Shown here in pieces: positions 19,353-29,045 of a stretch of DNA of 64,000 nucleotides. Each line of letters starts with the position of its first letter. Positions within the stretch are counted from its first letter, which is position 1. Made by a program: the position numbers and the translations under genes. The notes beneath the pieces were generated by a model. The model was not told the origin of the DNA and ran no database searches. It saw nothing but the letters and a program-made list of their open reading frames with translations. The stretch is from positions 1-64,000 of the forward strand of contig NZ_LLXO01000018.1 in the NCBI RefSeq assembly GCF_001484765.1, in the 5' to 3' direction. The DNA is from Entomohabitans teleogrylli (GTDB taxonomy: Bacteria > Pseudomonadota > Gammaproteobacteria > Enterobacterales > Enterobacteriaceae).

Positions 19353-20462
19353 TTACTGACCGCGCGCCTGAGCCACTGCCAGCCCAAGCTGCCAGACCGC
19401 CATGGCGTAATGAGTGCTGTGGTTGTAGCGGGTAATAGCGTAGAAGTTTGGTAAACCGTACCAGTACTGGTAACCAGTACCTATGTCGAGGCGCAGCAGG
19501 CTGGCCTTCTGGTGATTACCGAGCGGTTGCACGGGAGACAGGCCAGAAGCTGCCAGAGTGCCAACGTCATAGCTGGTTTTAAATCCGTTTGGCAGACCCG
19601 GAGCCTGACCTATCGCCTGAACTGCGACAAGATCGCCCTGAGTCCAGCCGTGAGCTTTGAAATAACTGGCAACGCTGCCAATGGCATCTACCGGATCCCA
19701 GAGGTTAATGTGCCCATCATTATTAAAGTCTACGGCATACTGTTTAAAGGACGACGGCATAAACTGGCCGTATCCCATTGCACCGGCAAATGAACCTTTG
19801 AGGTTCAGCGGATCGTTACCCTCAGTGCGCACCATCAAGAGGAAGGTTTCCAGTTCCCCGGCAAAATATTCGGCACGGCGCGGATAGGAAAACGCCAGCG
19901 TGGAGAGCGCATCCAGAATCCGGGTTTTACCCATTATTCTGCCCCAGCGGGTTTCGACACCAATAATGCCGACGATGATTTCCGGCGGAACGCCGTATAC
20001 CTGCCAGGCGCGGTTCAGGGCATCCTGATACTGGTTCCAGAACACTACCCCATTCTGTACGTTATCCGGCGTGATGAACTGCTTGCGATAACGCAGCCAT
20101 GCGCCGTTAGGACCGGAAGGCACCTGCGCCGTCGGCGCCTGGCGATCCATCAGGCGTAGAACATAGTCCAGACGTTTTGCCTGAGAGAGGATTTCGTGCA
20201 ACTGAGCCCGATCGAAGCCATGCTGGCTGACCATTTTATTGATGAATTTTTCCGCTTCCGGGTTGTTGGCGAAATCACCCGACATCATCATGACACTATG
20301 CTGAGGCTCCAGCAGGAAACCACCTGGCGGCGCGGGCTGGGTTGTCTGCGCCTGGGCCTGTAAGAATGAGGATGGCTGCTCGACTTGCGCAGTGGGTTTA
20401 CTGCTGCAGGCGGTGAGCAGGAGGAGCAGTGGGAAAATGAAGGGTAAGCGATGATTTACCAT
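19353..20462 (-). CDS. mltB: Membrane-bound lytic murein transglycosylase B
   Basis: A 369-residue outer-membrane lipoprotein (E. coli 361). The lipobox LLTACSS places the lipid-bearing cysteine at residue 19. The catalytic domain contains GIIGVETRWGRIMGKTRILD, where the Glu of VETRWG is the catalytic acid, and AMGYGQFMPSSFKQYAVDFN. An EF-hand-like DFNNDGHINLWD follows. It cleaves peptidoglycan to 1,6-anhydromuropeptides. It is the last backbone gene before the capsule region. Confidence 0.95.
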   Translation of the reverse strand: MVNHRLPFIFPLLLLLTACSSKPTAQVEQPSSFLQAQAQTTQPAPPGGFLLEPQHSVMMMSGDFANNPEAEKFINKMVSQHGFDRAQLHEILSQAKRLDYVLRLMDRQAPTAQVPSGPNGAWLRYRKQFITPDNVQNGVVFWNQYQDALNRAWQVYGVPPEIIVGIIGVETRWGRIMGKTRILDALSTLAFSYPRRAEYFAGELETFLLMVRTEGNDPLNLKGSFAGAMGYGQFMPSSFKQYAVDFNNDGHINLWDPVDAIGSVASYFKAHGWTQGDLVAVQAIGQAPGLPNGFKTSYDVGTLAASGLSPVQPLGNHQKASLLRLDIGTGYQYWYGLPNFYAITRYNHSTHYAMAVWQLGLAVAQARGQ

Positions 20463-20733
20463 GTGGGAACCATTGTATAAAAAGGAAGGTGTCTTAATAA
20501 GAGACCACTGATCATCTCAACACCTCCTAATGTTTAGCTAGAGATAGTGCAATTAAACATCTGCGACGTGTCGATTCAGAGTATCAATAATGAGATATAA
20601 AGCCAGGATTTATTTTACCCATATAGGTTTAGAAATACTTACCAGCAAGTTTTCCAAAAAATTTAAAGATTAGCTTTTGTGTCATTCCCGATTTATATTA
20701 TCACTGAAATGACACATATTCCTGATAGTATAT
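20463..20733. other. Left boundary of the capsule region
   Basis: 270 bases between mltB and the last capsule gene. Base composition shifts here, with A/T-rich DNA from about 20540 on. A 9-bp inverted repeat, TGTGTCATT (20678-20686)/AATGACACA (20708-20716), has no T run, so it is not a clear terminator. No direct repeat, tRNA or integrase remnant marks an integration point. Confidence 0.55.
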
Positions 20734-21678
20734 CTATTTTTTCAAAACACCTACAAGTTTATTATCTTCAAAAATAAGCAATGATGATATTTTTTTATTC
20801 TCCATTATAGCTAAAGCACTTTCCATTTTCGTTCCAACAGAAACACGTTTAGGATTCATAGTCATCATATCTTTCGCATAAAGAGAAAAAACTCTTTCAC
20901 CATGAACTTCTAAAGCCCGACGGATATCTCCATCAGTAATAATAGCGTATGACTCAACATCCTCAACAATAACTAACCCTAAACTCGATTTCGTAATGCC
21001 AGAAATAACCTGAATAAAATCAGCACTCTGATTAATTAAAGGTAGATTAGAAGTTATCATTTCATTTTCCACCTTACTTAATAGACGCCTTCCAAGAGCT
21101 CCTCCCGGATGAAATCTTGCAAAGTTTTCTGGTCTAAAATTGCGAGCTTCCATTAATGCTATAGCCAAGGCATCTCCCATAACTAACGTAGCGGTGGTGG
21201 AGGAGGTTGGTGCTAAATGTAAAGGGCATGCCTCCTCTTTAACATTAATATTAAGATGATAGTTAGCTGCTTCAGCTAAAGTTGACTCTGGACGCCCTGT
21301 TATCGCTATAAGTAAATTGCCATTATCCCTGAGAAATGGCAATAATTTAACAACTTCATCGGTTTCACCAGAAAAAGATATTGCGATAAAAACATCCTGT
21401 GGAGTAACCATTCCTAAATCACCATGATATGCTTCACCTGGATGCATAAAAAAGCTAGGAGTACCAGTACTAGCTAATGTTGCTGCAATTTTTTTTCCTA
21501 TAATACCTGATTTACCCATGCCACAGATAATAGTGCGACCAGACGTTTTAAGAATTGAATCAACAGATTTAGCAAAGTCATCATCAATTCTATCAATCAA
21601 ATCTGCTATGGCATCAGACTCTATTCTAAAAACCCGTTTAGCTAAAGAAATATAATCAATATTATTTGTATTATCCAT
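20734..21678 (-). CDS. kpsF: Arabinose-5-phosphate isomerase, KpsF/KdsD family
   Basis: A 314-residue isomerase making D-arabinose-5-phosphate from ribulose-5-phosphate, the first step to Kdo. The SIS domain has CGMGKSGIIGKKIAATLAST (about 52-71), HPGEAYHGDLGM, SFSGETDEV and the active-site His of FARFHPGGALGRRLL. CBS domains follow from about 210. The reading frame ends at VGVLKK, about 13 residues before the family end (KdsD 328). The stop directly follows an A6 tract; with one more A the frame would run 14 residues further (starting IDILSG) to exactly 328. This suggests a frameshift at the tract or a sequencing error. It is the last gene of the capsule operon. Confidence 0.88.
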   Translation of the reverse strand: MDNTNNIDYISLAKRVFRIESDAIADLIDRIDDDFAKSVDSILKTSGRTIICGMGKSGIIGKKIAATLASTGTPSFFMHPGEAYHGDLGMVTPQDVFIAISFSGETDEVVKLLPFLRDNGNLLIAITGRPESTLAEAANYHLNINVKEEACPLHLAPTSSTTATLVMGDALAIALMEARNFRPENFARFHPGGALGRRLLSKVENEMITSNLPLINQSADFIQVISGITKSSLGLVIVEDVESYAIITDGDIRRALEVHGERVFSLYAKDMMTMNPKRVSVGTKMESALAIMENKKISSLLIFEDNKLVGVLKK

Positions 21679-21739
21679 TATAAGAACCCTTTGTTTAGAT
21701 CCATTAGAAACTGAGGTTATTCGATGTAAAATATAAGAA

Positions 21740-22522
21740 TTATTTCAACTCATTCAATATACTACATACACGCTCAATATCATCTGCAGTATCAACTCCA
21801 GCAGGTGGAGCTTCACTACCTAAATAGATATGAATCGGTATTCCTAGCCATAATGCCCTAAGCTGCTCAAGTTTTTCTCTTTCTTCAATTAAACAAGGCT
21901 TAGAATGAGTAATTTTTTGCAATATGCTATTTCGATAGGCATAAATACCTATATGTCTTAAATATCCTGCTAAATCGGCAGTTGATAGATCACCATCTCT
22001 ATTATAAGGTATCACTGATCTTGAGAAAGCGATGGCGTTACTGTTAGCATTCACTATAACTTTAACAATATTAATATCATGTAGCTGTGAAACTGACTCG
22101 ACCGGAACAGAAATTGTTCCCATACAAAAATTATCTTTATTAATGCAGAAATTTGAAAACTCCCGGATTAAATCCCCAGGAATCAATGGTTCATCACCTT
22201 GCACATTAATAATGATATCATCATCCTGCCAATTTAGAATTCTTGCGACTTCTGAGACTCGATCAGTTCCTGATTGATGATCCGCAGATGTCATAACAAA
22301 AGGGATATTATACTTTTTTAAAACTTCTGCTATTCTTGGATCATCTATAGCAACCACAATCTCAGTTGAAGATAATGCTTTATTAACTGCTTCAGAAACA
22401 CGAACAATCATTGGTAAACCATTTAAATTAATTAATGGTTTACCAGGCAAGCGACTTGAGCCATATCTTGCTGGTATAACCACCTTCAACGCAGAGTTTC
22501 CGCTGAAATTCTTATTCAACAT
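21740..22522 (-). CDS. kpsU: CMP-Kdo synthetase (KpsU/KdsB family)
   Basis: A 260-residue cytidylyltransferase that activates Kdo with CTP. The nucleotide-binding start VVIPARYGSSRLPGKPL is at about 14-30, with the catalytic-site blocks INVQGDEPLIP near 104 and HIGIYAYR near 195 and the C-terminal EAPPAGVDTADDIERV. It has an N-terminal extension of about 10 residues compared with KdsB. The gene is A/T-rich, unlike the housekeeping kdsB expected elsewhere, and lies between kdsA and kpsF, so it is a capsule-dedicated copy. KpsU and KdsB cannot be told apart by sequence alone; the symbol is by context. Confidence 0.88.
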   Translation of the reverse strand: MLNKNFSGNSALKVVIPARYGSSRLPGKPLINLNGLPMIVRVSEAVNKALSSTEIVVAIDDPRIAEVLKKYNIPFVMTSADHQSGTDRVSEVARILNWQDDDIIINVQGDEPLIPGDLIREFSNFCINKDNFCMGTISVPVESVSQLHDINIVKVIVNANSNAIAFSRSVIPYNRDGDLSTADLAGYLRHIGIYAYRNSILQKITHSKPCLIEEREKLEQLRALWLGIPIHIYLGSEAPPAGVDTADDIERVCSILNELK

Positions 22523-22615
22523 ACCATTTCCCCAAGATAATTAATTTAAAGAGTTCAATTTATTTGTCAAAAAAAACAATGCCCACTCTTGTGGGCATTA
22601 TTTAAATGACAAATG

Positions 22616-23506
<891 letters not shown>

Positions 23507-24355
23507 TTATCTATGCATTTTATATTTATAAATTATCGCAAGAACTTTCCCGGGTAAAAAGCGGAGTAAGTTCCTTATCATTAAGTTTTTTAAAACACAT
23601 AAAAAAGACATAAGCCCCTCTTGATAAATCTTATAAAAGAACTCACGCTCTTGTGATGCATATTTAGCCCCCTGTCTCCTAAGAATCATTTCATCACCAC
23701 CTCGAAATGCTAAGAGCGCTTTATCAATTACACCAATTTCCCATCCATCCTTCAAGACACGAAGCGAAAGCCACCAATCCTCAAATGGCAATCGAGTTTG
23801 AGGGTAATTGACATTCAATAAAGCTTCGCTTCTTAAAATAGAGCAACTATGATTTATCGGTGTTCTTGTAGTTGCAAAATCTTTCATGCTACAATTTGTG
23901 GGCAGAAACCGACGGCCAACTATATTCTCCTCATCGCCATCAAAAATTAGCACTTGCCCAGATGCAATACCAACATGAGGATTCTGCTCCATATAAATTA
24001 ATTGTTCTTCAATTCTGGAAGGCTTTGAAATATCATCAGCATCAGCTCTAATGATATATTTAAATTTCCTTTTCAAAAAATCGACACCTACAGACATAGC
24101 AACAGACAATCCTTTATTACACTCCAATCTAATTATATGGAGCTCAATTGGAGCATCTTCTTTATAATTTTCAATATATTTTTCCAACTCTTCCGTAATT
24201 TCACCATCAATAATCAATGCGATAAGGTCTGGCGATACAGTTTGCCTGTAGACTAAAGAATCAAGGGCTCTTGAAAGTTGCTGAACATTATCATTCTTAT
24301 ATATTGACATCAGAACAGCAGAGTTAACAGGTTCAACATTTATATTATTTTTCAT
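23507..24355 (-). CDS. Glycosyltransferase family 2
   Basis: A 282-residue GT-A fold transferase. The N-terminal nucleotide-binding part is SAVLMSIYKNDNVQQLSRALDSL (about 12-34). The metal-binding acidic motif is RADADD near residue 103. The acceptor-side motif is PFEDWWLSLR near 195, an ED-W variant common in O-antigen and capsule transferases. A basic, hydrophobic C-terminal segment (about 250-282) probably holds it on the membrane. It overlaps the preceding acetyltransferase gene by 11 bases. Donor and acceptor sugars cannot be read from the sequence. Confidence 0.85.
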   Translation of the reverse strand: MKNNINVEPVNSAVLMSIYKNDNVQQLSRALDSLVYRQTVSPDLIALIIDGEITEELEKYIENYKEDAPIELHIIRLECNKGLSVAMSVGVDFLKRKFKYIIRADADDISKPSRIEEQLIYMEQNPHVGIASGQVLIFDGDEENIVGRRFLPTNCSMKDFATTRTPINHSCSILRSEALLNVNYPQTRLPFEDWWLSLRVLKDGWEIGVIDKALLAFRGGDEMILRRQGAKYASQEREFFYKIYQEGLMSFLCVLKNLMIRNLLRFLPGKVLAIIYKYKMHR

Positions 24356-24836
24356 GATACTTATTTTTTAGTTGCAAAATAGACTCAATATTCCCTGGAG
24401 TTATCACAACATTTGCAGAGATCCTGGCTCCATCAGGAATAAATACAGGGCCAAATATACATGCTCCAGTCCCAATAATAACATTATCTCCGATGACGGG
24501 GACGCCATCTCCGGGATATCTATTACCGATACACACGCGAGCATAAATTTGACAATTATTACCTATTGTTGTTTTCCCATTAATAATAATACCATTACAA
24601 TGATATATTATTAATCCTCCGCCAATTTTAGCCCCGAATGGGATATATATACCAAATATGATCTCAAGAAGTTTTTCGATTATACGGACAGGAAAAAATA
24701 TTTTTTTATTCAAATTATATAATGATGAGCTTAAACGATACAAAATCAAAAAAACAAAAGAAATATCAAAAAGAGTTGCTTTCCCTCCTTTTTTTGTTAG
24801 CGCAATATAAGCTCGAATATCTTCGCATAATTTCAT
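24345..24836 (-). CDS. Left-handed beta-helix acetyltransferase
   Basis: A 163-residue protein related to serine acetyltransferase and to WcaB-like capsule O-acetyltransferases. The N-terminal 60 residues are helical (YRLSSSLYNLNKKIFF). They are followed by hexapeptide repeats: IPFGAKIGGGLIIYH, GIIINGKTTIGNNCQIYARV and VIGDNVIIGTGACIFG. A YHCNG segment holds the His typical of the active site. Start and stop are tight against its neighbours (1-base gap upstream, 11-base overlap downstream), so it is translated with them. Likely role: O-acetylation of the polysaccharide repeat unit. Confidence 0.83.
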   Translation of the reverse strand: MKLCEDIRAYIALTKKGGKATLFDISFVFLILYRLSSSLYNLNKKIFFPVRIIEKLLEIIFGIYIPFGAKIGGGLIIYHCNGIIINGKTTIGNNCQIYARVCIGNRYPGDGVPVIGDNVIIGTGACIFGPVFIPDGARISANVVITPGNIESILQLKNKYHEK

Positions 24837-24837
24837 A

Positions 24838-26040
24838 TCAGATTACCTTATTAAGAATTTTTTTATCGAGTGTTTCTCCTACTAGATCTAATGCATTAAT
24901 ATGCTCTGAAAGAAACCACTTTAATTTTCTCTCATCCTCAATGATATATTGAAAAAAGCTTTTGCCCATAAATTTACACGGTCGATTCAGAATAGCAGCC
25001 TCCAAACCAACAGTAGAATTTATTGTTATAACCTCATCAGCGTTTTTTAATAACTCCCATGCTCCCCCGGTAGCAGGAACTAGTTTCTTGTTCTTGATAC
25101 AAATAAATAAAAAATGAAAAATACTACTTAATCTATGCTCTGCTGGATGAAGATTAGATACTAAAACTCCACCTTCAGGAATATTAGATAAAAGCGTATT
25201 TAAAGCACCCCAGTTATTAACCGTAGAATGGAAAAGAAGTTGGCTATCACTAGAGACCTGCTGCGGGAAATAGACAATATATGAAGAGTTCTTCTTTCTG
25301 TAGTTAAAAACAGCAAATATATTACCTACCATCTTTTTAAATATATATCCCAACCCCCTATCCATTTGTAAAATAAAGTATCCAGGGGTTATCCGGGAAA
25401 AACGCAACAATTCCTTTATCTTACTTGGCATTTCATTTTTTTTTACTGATGCTTGAGGTATTGTACTATTATTATTTTTCTTAAGAATATAGGATTCACG
25501 CCAACTTTTATAATCAAATGATGGATCAATCTCTAAATTTTGATTTGTAGACAAATAAGCATAAGTCTGACTTTCTGCGTTAACACCACCATCTTCAACG
25601 ACAAAAAAACCAGGTATATTTGCAACTTCAAAAGCTTTAAATTTAATACAGCCTTCCTGTGCATAATAAGAAAGACATCGGTCAACAAACTTTGTTCCAT
25701 TCCAGCACCATATTGTTACTGGATTAATATCCTTTATAATTCCTTTAATTTTAGCTAAAAACCTCCTCGCTGTTTTATAATTAAGAGAACCTAATTTCCC
25801 ACATAACGAAGACGAGTATAAATGAGAGCACAAATCATCATCTGCTATATCAGAAATATTCTGTTCACATATATTAGAACATTGCTCACCACTCTTTTTT
25901 ATAAATTTTTCAGCGATTGAGCACTCTGTAATAAAATAAGTTTCATAACCATCTTGTGTATTTTTTAGTGACTTTGCTAATTTAACAAAAAACTGAGCCC
26001 TTGTAATTCCATCAACATGTATTAGTATAACATCAGACAT
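24838..26040 (-). CDS. KpsS-like beta-Kdo transferase
   Basis: The ATG at 26040 follows GGGAGAGGTTGTTA and gives 400 residues; an upstream TTG is rejected. It resembles KpsS of group 2 capsules (about 390 residues) at several blocks. FFVVEDGGVNAES (about residues 147-159) matches the KpsS F-x-T-V-E-E-G-G-V-N-A block. VYFPQQVSSDSQ resembles the L-Q-V-Y-N-D-S-Q block. VSNLHPAEHR follows. Near 345 is VITINSTVGLEAAILNRP, matching V-V-T-I-N-S-T-A-G. KpsS adds the first beta-Kdo to a lipid acceptor. Beside kdsA, kpsU and kpsF, this points to Kdo transfer here, though the acceptor in a Wzy-type cluster would have to differ. Family-level assignment is good; the precise reaction is inferred. Confidence 0.72.
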   Translation of the reverse strand: MSDVILIHVDGITRAQFFVKLAKSLKNTQDGYETYFITECSIAEKFIKKSGEQCSNICEQNISDIADDDLCSHLYSSSLCGKLGSLNYKTARRFLAKIKGIIKDINPVTIWCWNGTKFVDRCLSYYAQEGCIKFKAFEVANIPGFFVVEDGGVNAESQTYAYLSTNQNLEIDPSFDYKSWRESYILKKNNNSTIPQASVKKNEMPSKIKELLRFSRITPGYFILQMDRGLGYIFKKMVGNIFAVFNYRKKNSSYIVYFPQQVSSDSQLLFHSTVNNWGALNTLLSNIPEGGVLVSNLHPAEHRLSSIFHFLFICIKNKKLVPATGGAWELLKNADEVITINSTVGLEAAILNRPCKFMGKSFFQYIIEDERKLKWFLSEHINALDLVGETLDKKILNKVI

Positions 26041-26424
26041 TAACAACCTCTCCCTCAAACCAGAGATATATTATTTACCATTATATATATCTCAGTATAC
26101 TTAGATAATTAGATAACAACCTGTGCAAAGCAGATATTCTAATCGCCAAGCTATATAATTAGTGTGGCAAACTATGTTCTCGGAATTCATAAAAACATGT
26201 AATAGCTTTTAATTTTCAGCATAATATTGACAAATTTTTGTTTAAAAACATATTAAGGAAGCTATTTTCATTACCTAAAAAGAAAGAAGTGTTATCAGCA
26301 TATTAATATTCACCAAAACCAGTTGTGACATATCACAAATATATGAATTATATGTTTTCAACTTTCAAATTTGATATTAATAATTACAGTCATAAATTCA
26401 CATATTTATTTTGTAATTGCTAGT
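26041..26424. other. 384-bp gene-free gap inside the capsule operon
   Basis: Very A/T-rich, no open frame of note. It contains a TTGTGA/TCACAA inverted repeat at 26323-26338 with a 4-base centre, which is not a standard CRP site (needs 6). On the plus strand TTGACA (26227-26232), an 18-base spacer and TATTAA (26251-26256) resemble a promoter directed antisense into wzy. A gap of this size within a polysaccharide operon may mark a lost gene or an internal promoter for the Kdo genes. Confidence 0.5.
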
Positions 26425-27639
26425 TCAGCTTATAACCCGACTCATTTCATTTTTTTGAAGTTGCAAAGTTCGACTTCCAAATAAAACTCCAAGAAAGAAC
26501 CATATGACAGCATCATAGCCGGTAAACTGAAAAAGAGATGACAGAAGAACATAACGAACAGCCCAAATCTCCGGTAAGTCAGTATAACGACGGAATAATA
26601 AGAAAAGTAACATTACAACAATCACTCCACCATGAAACCAGCCCAACTCAAGTATCCATGATAAAAATGAATTATGAATATTATTTTCCCAAAAAGCCAT
26701 TTGAAAGTGTGAATTTATAAAGTTGACACTCACCCCTGGGCCAATACCTAATGGATTTTCAGGAATAGCTTTTATAGCATTACTCCATAAAGCCAGTCGA
26801 CCAACCCCATGTTGTAATAATATCAACTCATCGCTTAACGAAAATCTCTCAAGGAGCGTGTATGCATGCAGATATCCGGCAATTATCACAATAAAAACGC
26901 CAGCCATTATAATTATCAACCTAAATAACTTTTTCATACTTAAAACATAAGCGCCCCAGTACATAATTGCACCTATAATTCCAATGCGACTCTCAAAGAG
27001 AAACACAGATACAGAAAGCAATATGCCCAGAGTTATTTTATATTTACCTCTATACAGTAAAGCGATTACTGAAAACATCGTAGCTTCAATATTTCTGCCA
27101 CCGGTGGCAAGAAAGCAAGTATCGCAATCCCTACTGCGCGAGTAAATAGCGGCAAGCGAATTAAAATGAATTATATCACGAATAAATATAGCGAGTATAA
27201 ATCCTGCAGCAATAAGTGAGTACCATCGAATTCTCACTTCGGGAGTAACTTTTGAAAAATACACCCCCATTAAAAAATAACAAAAAGCAAAAAATAAAAG
27301 TATTATATTTGGAGTAAGTTCCCAACTCAAAATAGCAGGAATAACCAATGTAAATAAAAAAACAAACGATACCGCTGTAATTTTTTTAATATATATACTT
27401 TTAGATTGAAAAATAAGAAATACAAAGGCGGCACAAAATAACATACTCATTACGTGGTAGACATTCAGGCTTCGTTCTGCCACGCGAAATAATTCAATCT
27501 GAACAAACAAGAAGAATATAAATAAAAACAATAAAGCCCGCAGCACTGTGATTTTATTAGCGCTCTCCAGTTTTTCCTCATACCCAGATTCATATTTTTT
27601 GACGGAGTTCATAGTCATAAGCTTTTTTTGTATGTCCAT
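26425..27639 (-). CDS. wzy: Capsule repeat-unit polymerase Wzy
   Basis: A 404-residue, strongly hydrophobic protein with about 10-11 membrane segments. A large loop lies between late segments and carries HGVGRLALWSNAIKAIPENPLGIGPG (about residues 277-302) and then NNIHNSFLSWILELGW, the pattern of the O-antigen ligase/polymerase (Wzy_C) superfamily. Sequence conservation is low, as is usual. Position next to wzx and wbaP supports polymerase rather than ligase. The N terminus is uncertain: ATG codons at 27639, 27618 and 27612 all lack a good ribosome-binding site, and the frame overlaps the wzx end by 25 bases. Confidence 0.82.
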   Translation of the reverse strand: MDIQKKLMTMNSVKKYESGYEEKLESANKITVLRALLFLFIFFLFVQIELFRVAERSLNVYHVMSMLFCAAFVFLIFQSKSIYIKKITAVSFVFLFTLVIPAILSWELTPNIILLFFAFCYFLMGVYFSKVTPEVRIRWYSLIAAGFILAIFIRDIIHFNSLAAIYSRSRDCDTCFLATGGRNIEATMFSVIALLYRGKYKITLGILLSVSVFLFESRIGIIGAIMYWGAYVLSMKKLFRLIIIMAGVFIVIIAGYLHAYTLLERFSLSDELILLQHGVGRLALWSNAIKAIPENPLGIGPGVSVNFINSHFQMAFWENNIHNSFLSWILELGWFHGGVIVVMLLFLLFRRYTDLPEIWAVRYVLLSSLFQFTGYDAVIWFFLGVLFGSRTLQLQKNEMSRVIS

Positions 27640-28952
27640 AAAGTTGCTACTGTAGTTTCAATATTTAAATTTTTTCTACACCATGCAGCAACGATGAGGT
27701 TCTGAGCAACAATTGCAATACTAAGTAAAAATGCAGAAGGAATCATCCCCCAAAATGCCACTATACCAACAAGGACAACACTCGCAATATTAATGGTCAT
27801 TGATATTTTAAGATATGTTTTTTCCCCTTTACTCATTAACATAACATATCCACAAGGACCAGTCATGGTATTAACAAAAAAACCTGCAGCTAATATTGTA
27901 AGAAGATGCCCTGCGTTAGCATAAGATGGATTAATTAGTTTCAATATCCAGTCACCCCATATAGAAAAGATAATGAAACCAATAAATGTTGGGACAATTG
28001 CCATTATGCTGAAAAGACGGAACACTTTACTTAACTCTGTAAGTTTTCCTTCTGCGTAGTGACGTGCAATCATTGGAGCCATAACTAGTTCTGAAGCATT
28101 TAAAGGCATAGAAAGAAGAGATGCTGTCCGATAAGCGACAAAAAAGACACCAACGTCCTCTGGTGCAAGTGAAAAACCGACAGCAACTATCATTAGGTGT
28201 TGAGTAATTCCGGAAGTTATCAGTATTCCCCAAAAATTCATACTGGAATAGAACCATTTTTTCTTTTCCAGTATATATTCACCTTTTATCCTACCAAACT
28301 CTTTGCCTACTTTAGCAAATAAATATACAAACTGAATAACAACTAAGCCACCTAACACTACCGCATTAATCCATAATGCTGTCCTGGTATCTATATATAT
28401 GTTATTGTAAACCATTAATACAGCTACCAGCGGAGCAAGTATCCTCCAAATTAAATCTCTTGGAGCTAAAGCAATAGCCACCGAACCAAAAGAGCGAAGA
28501 ACATTTGAGTTGAAATCAGCAATCATTAATGTAATCAGCAAAGCTGCACCAGCTAAATATTCATATATGTTGCCTGGCGCCCCAAATTTCGCTGAAAAAT
28601 AGCCAAACAGTGGAAACAAAATAAGTGCTGCAATAATCCCCAAGGAAAGCACAACCACTCCAAAAAGTAATGCCCCTCGAGCTTTACTATAATCTTTAAC
28701 ACCGATTGATGCTGATATATTACGCATAGTCAGCATTGGTTGCCCTAATGAAAGGGCAAACATACCAAAATTGGCAGCACTAAGAATAAAAGCGAAAACA
28801 CCAAATTGCTCGGCTCCCAACTGCCGACTAAAAAAAATAAGGAAGAAATATGTTGAAACGGCGCCTGATATCTTTACCAAAAACGATATTACAGATTTGG
28901 ATATAAATCCATTTCCGGATGCCAAGGTGGTAAAAAAAATTTTTTTTGACAT
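27615..28952 (-). CDS. wzx: Capsule repeat-unit flippase Wzx
   Basis: A 445-residue membrane protein with 12-14 hydrophobic segments of the polysaccharide-export (PST/MATE-like) family. It opens with SKSVISFLVKISGAVSTYFFLIFFSRQLGAEQFG, the usual Wzx start, and has PLNASELVMAPMIARHYAEGK near residue 290. It moves undecaprenyl-pyrophosphate-linked units across the inner membrane. Codons 2-6 contain an A8-T8 tract (28932-28947), a possible slippage hotspot. Start ATG is at 28952, without a strong ribosome-binding site. Confidence 0.88.
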   Translation of the reverse strand: MSKKIFFTTLASGNGFISKSVISFLVKISGAVSTYFFLIFFSRQLGAEQFGVFAFILSAANFGMFALSLGQPMLTMRNISASIGVKDYSKARGALLFGVVVLSLGIIAALILFPLFGYFSAKFGAPGNIYEYLAGAALLITLMIADFNSNVLRSFGSVAIALAPRDLIWRILAPLVAVLMVYNNIYIDTRTALWINAVVLGGLVVIQFVYLFAKVGKEFGRIKGEYILEKKKWFYSSMNFWGILITSGITQHLMIVAVGFSLAPEDVGVFFVAYRTASLLSMPLNASELVMAPMIARHYAEGKLTELSKVFRLFSIMAIVPTFIGFIIFSIWGDWILKLINPSYANAGHLLTILAAGFFVNTMTGPCGYVMLMSKGEKTYLKISMTINIASVVLVGIVAFWGMIPSAFLLSIAIVAQNLIVAAWCRKNLNIETTVATLWTYKKSL

Positions 28953-29045
28953 GGTATTTTCACAGGCTGATCATAAGATGATATTAGATACTATTAATGA
29001 GCGGATTATATACTCAAGATTAAATTATGTTCCTTCAATAAATCA

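Noticed and set aside
26323-26338. CRP binding site
   Set aside because: The TTGTGA/TCACAA arms have a 4-base centre; CRP needs six.
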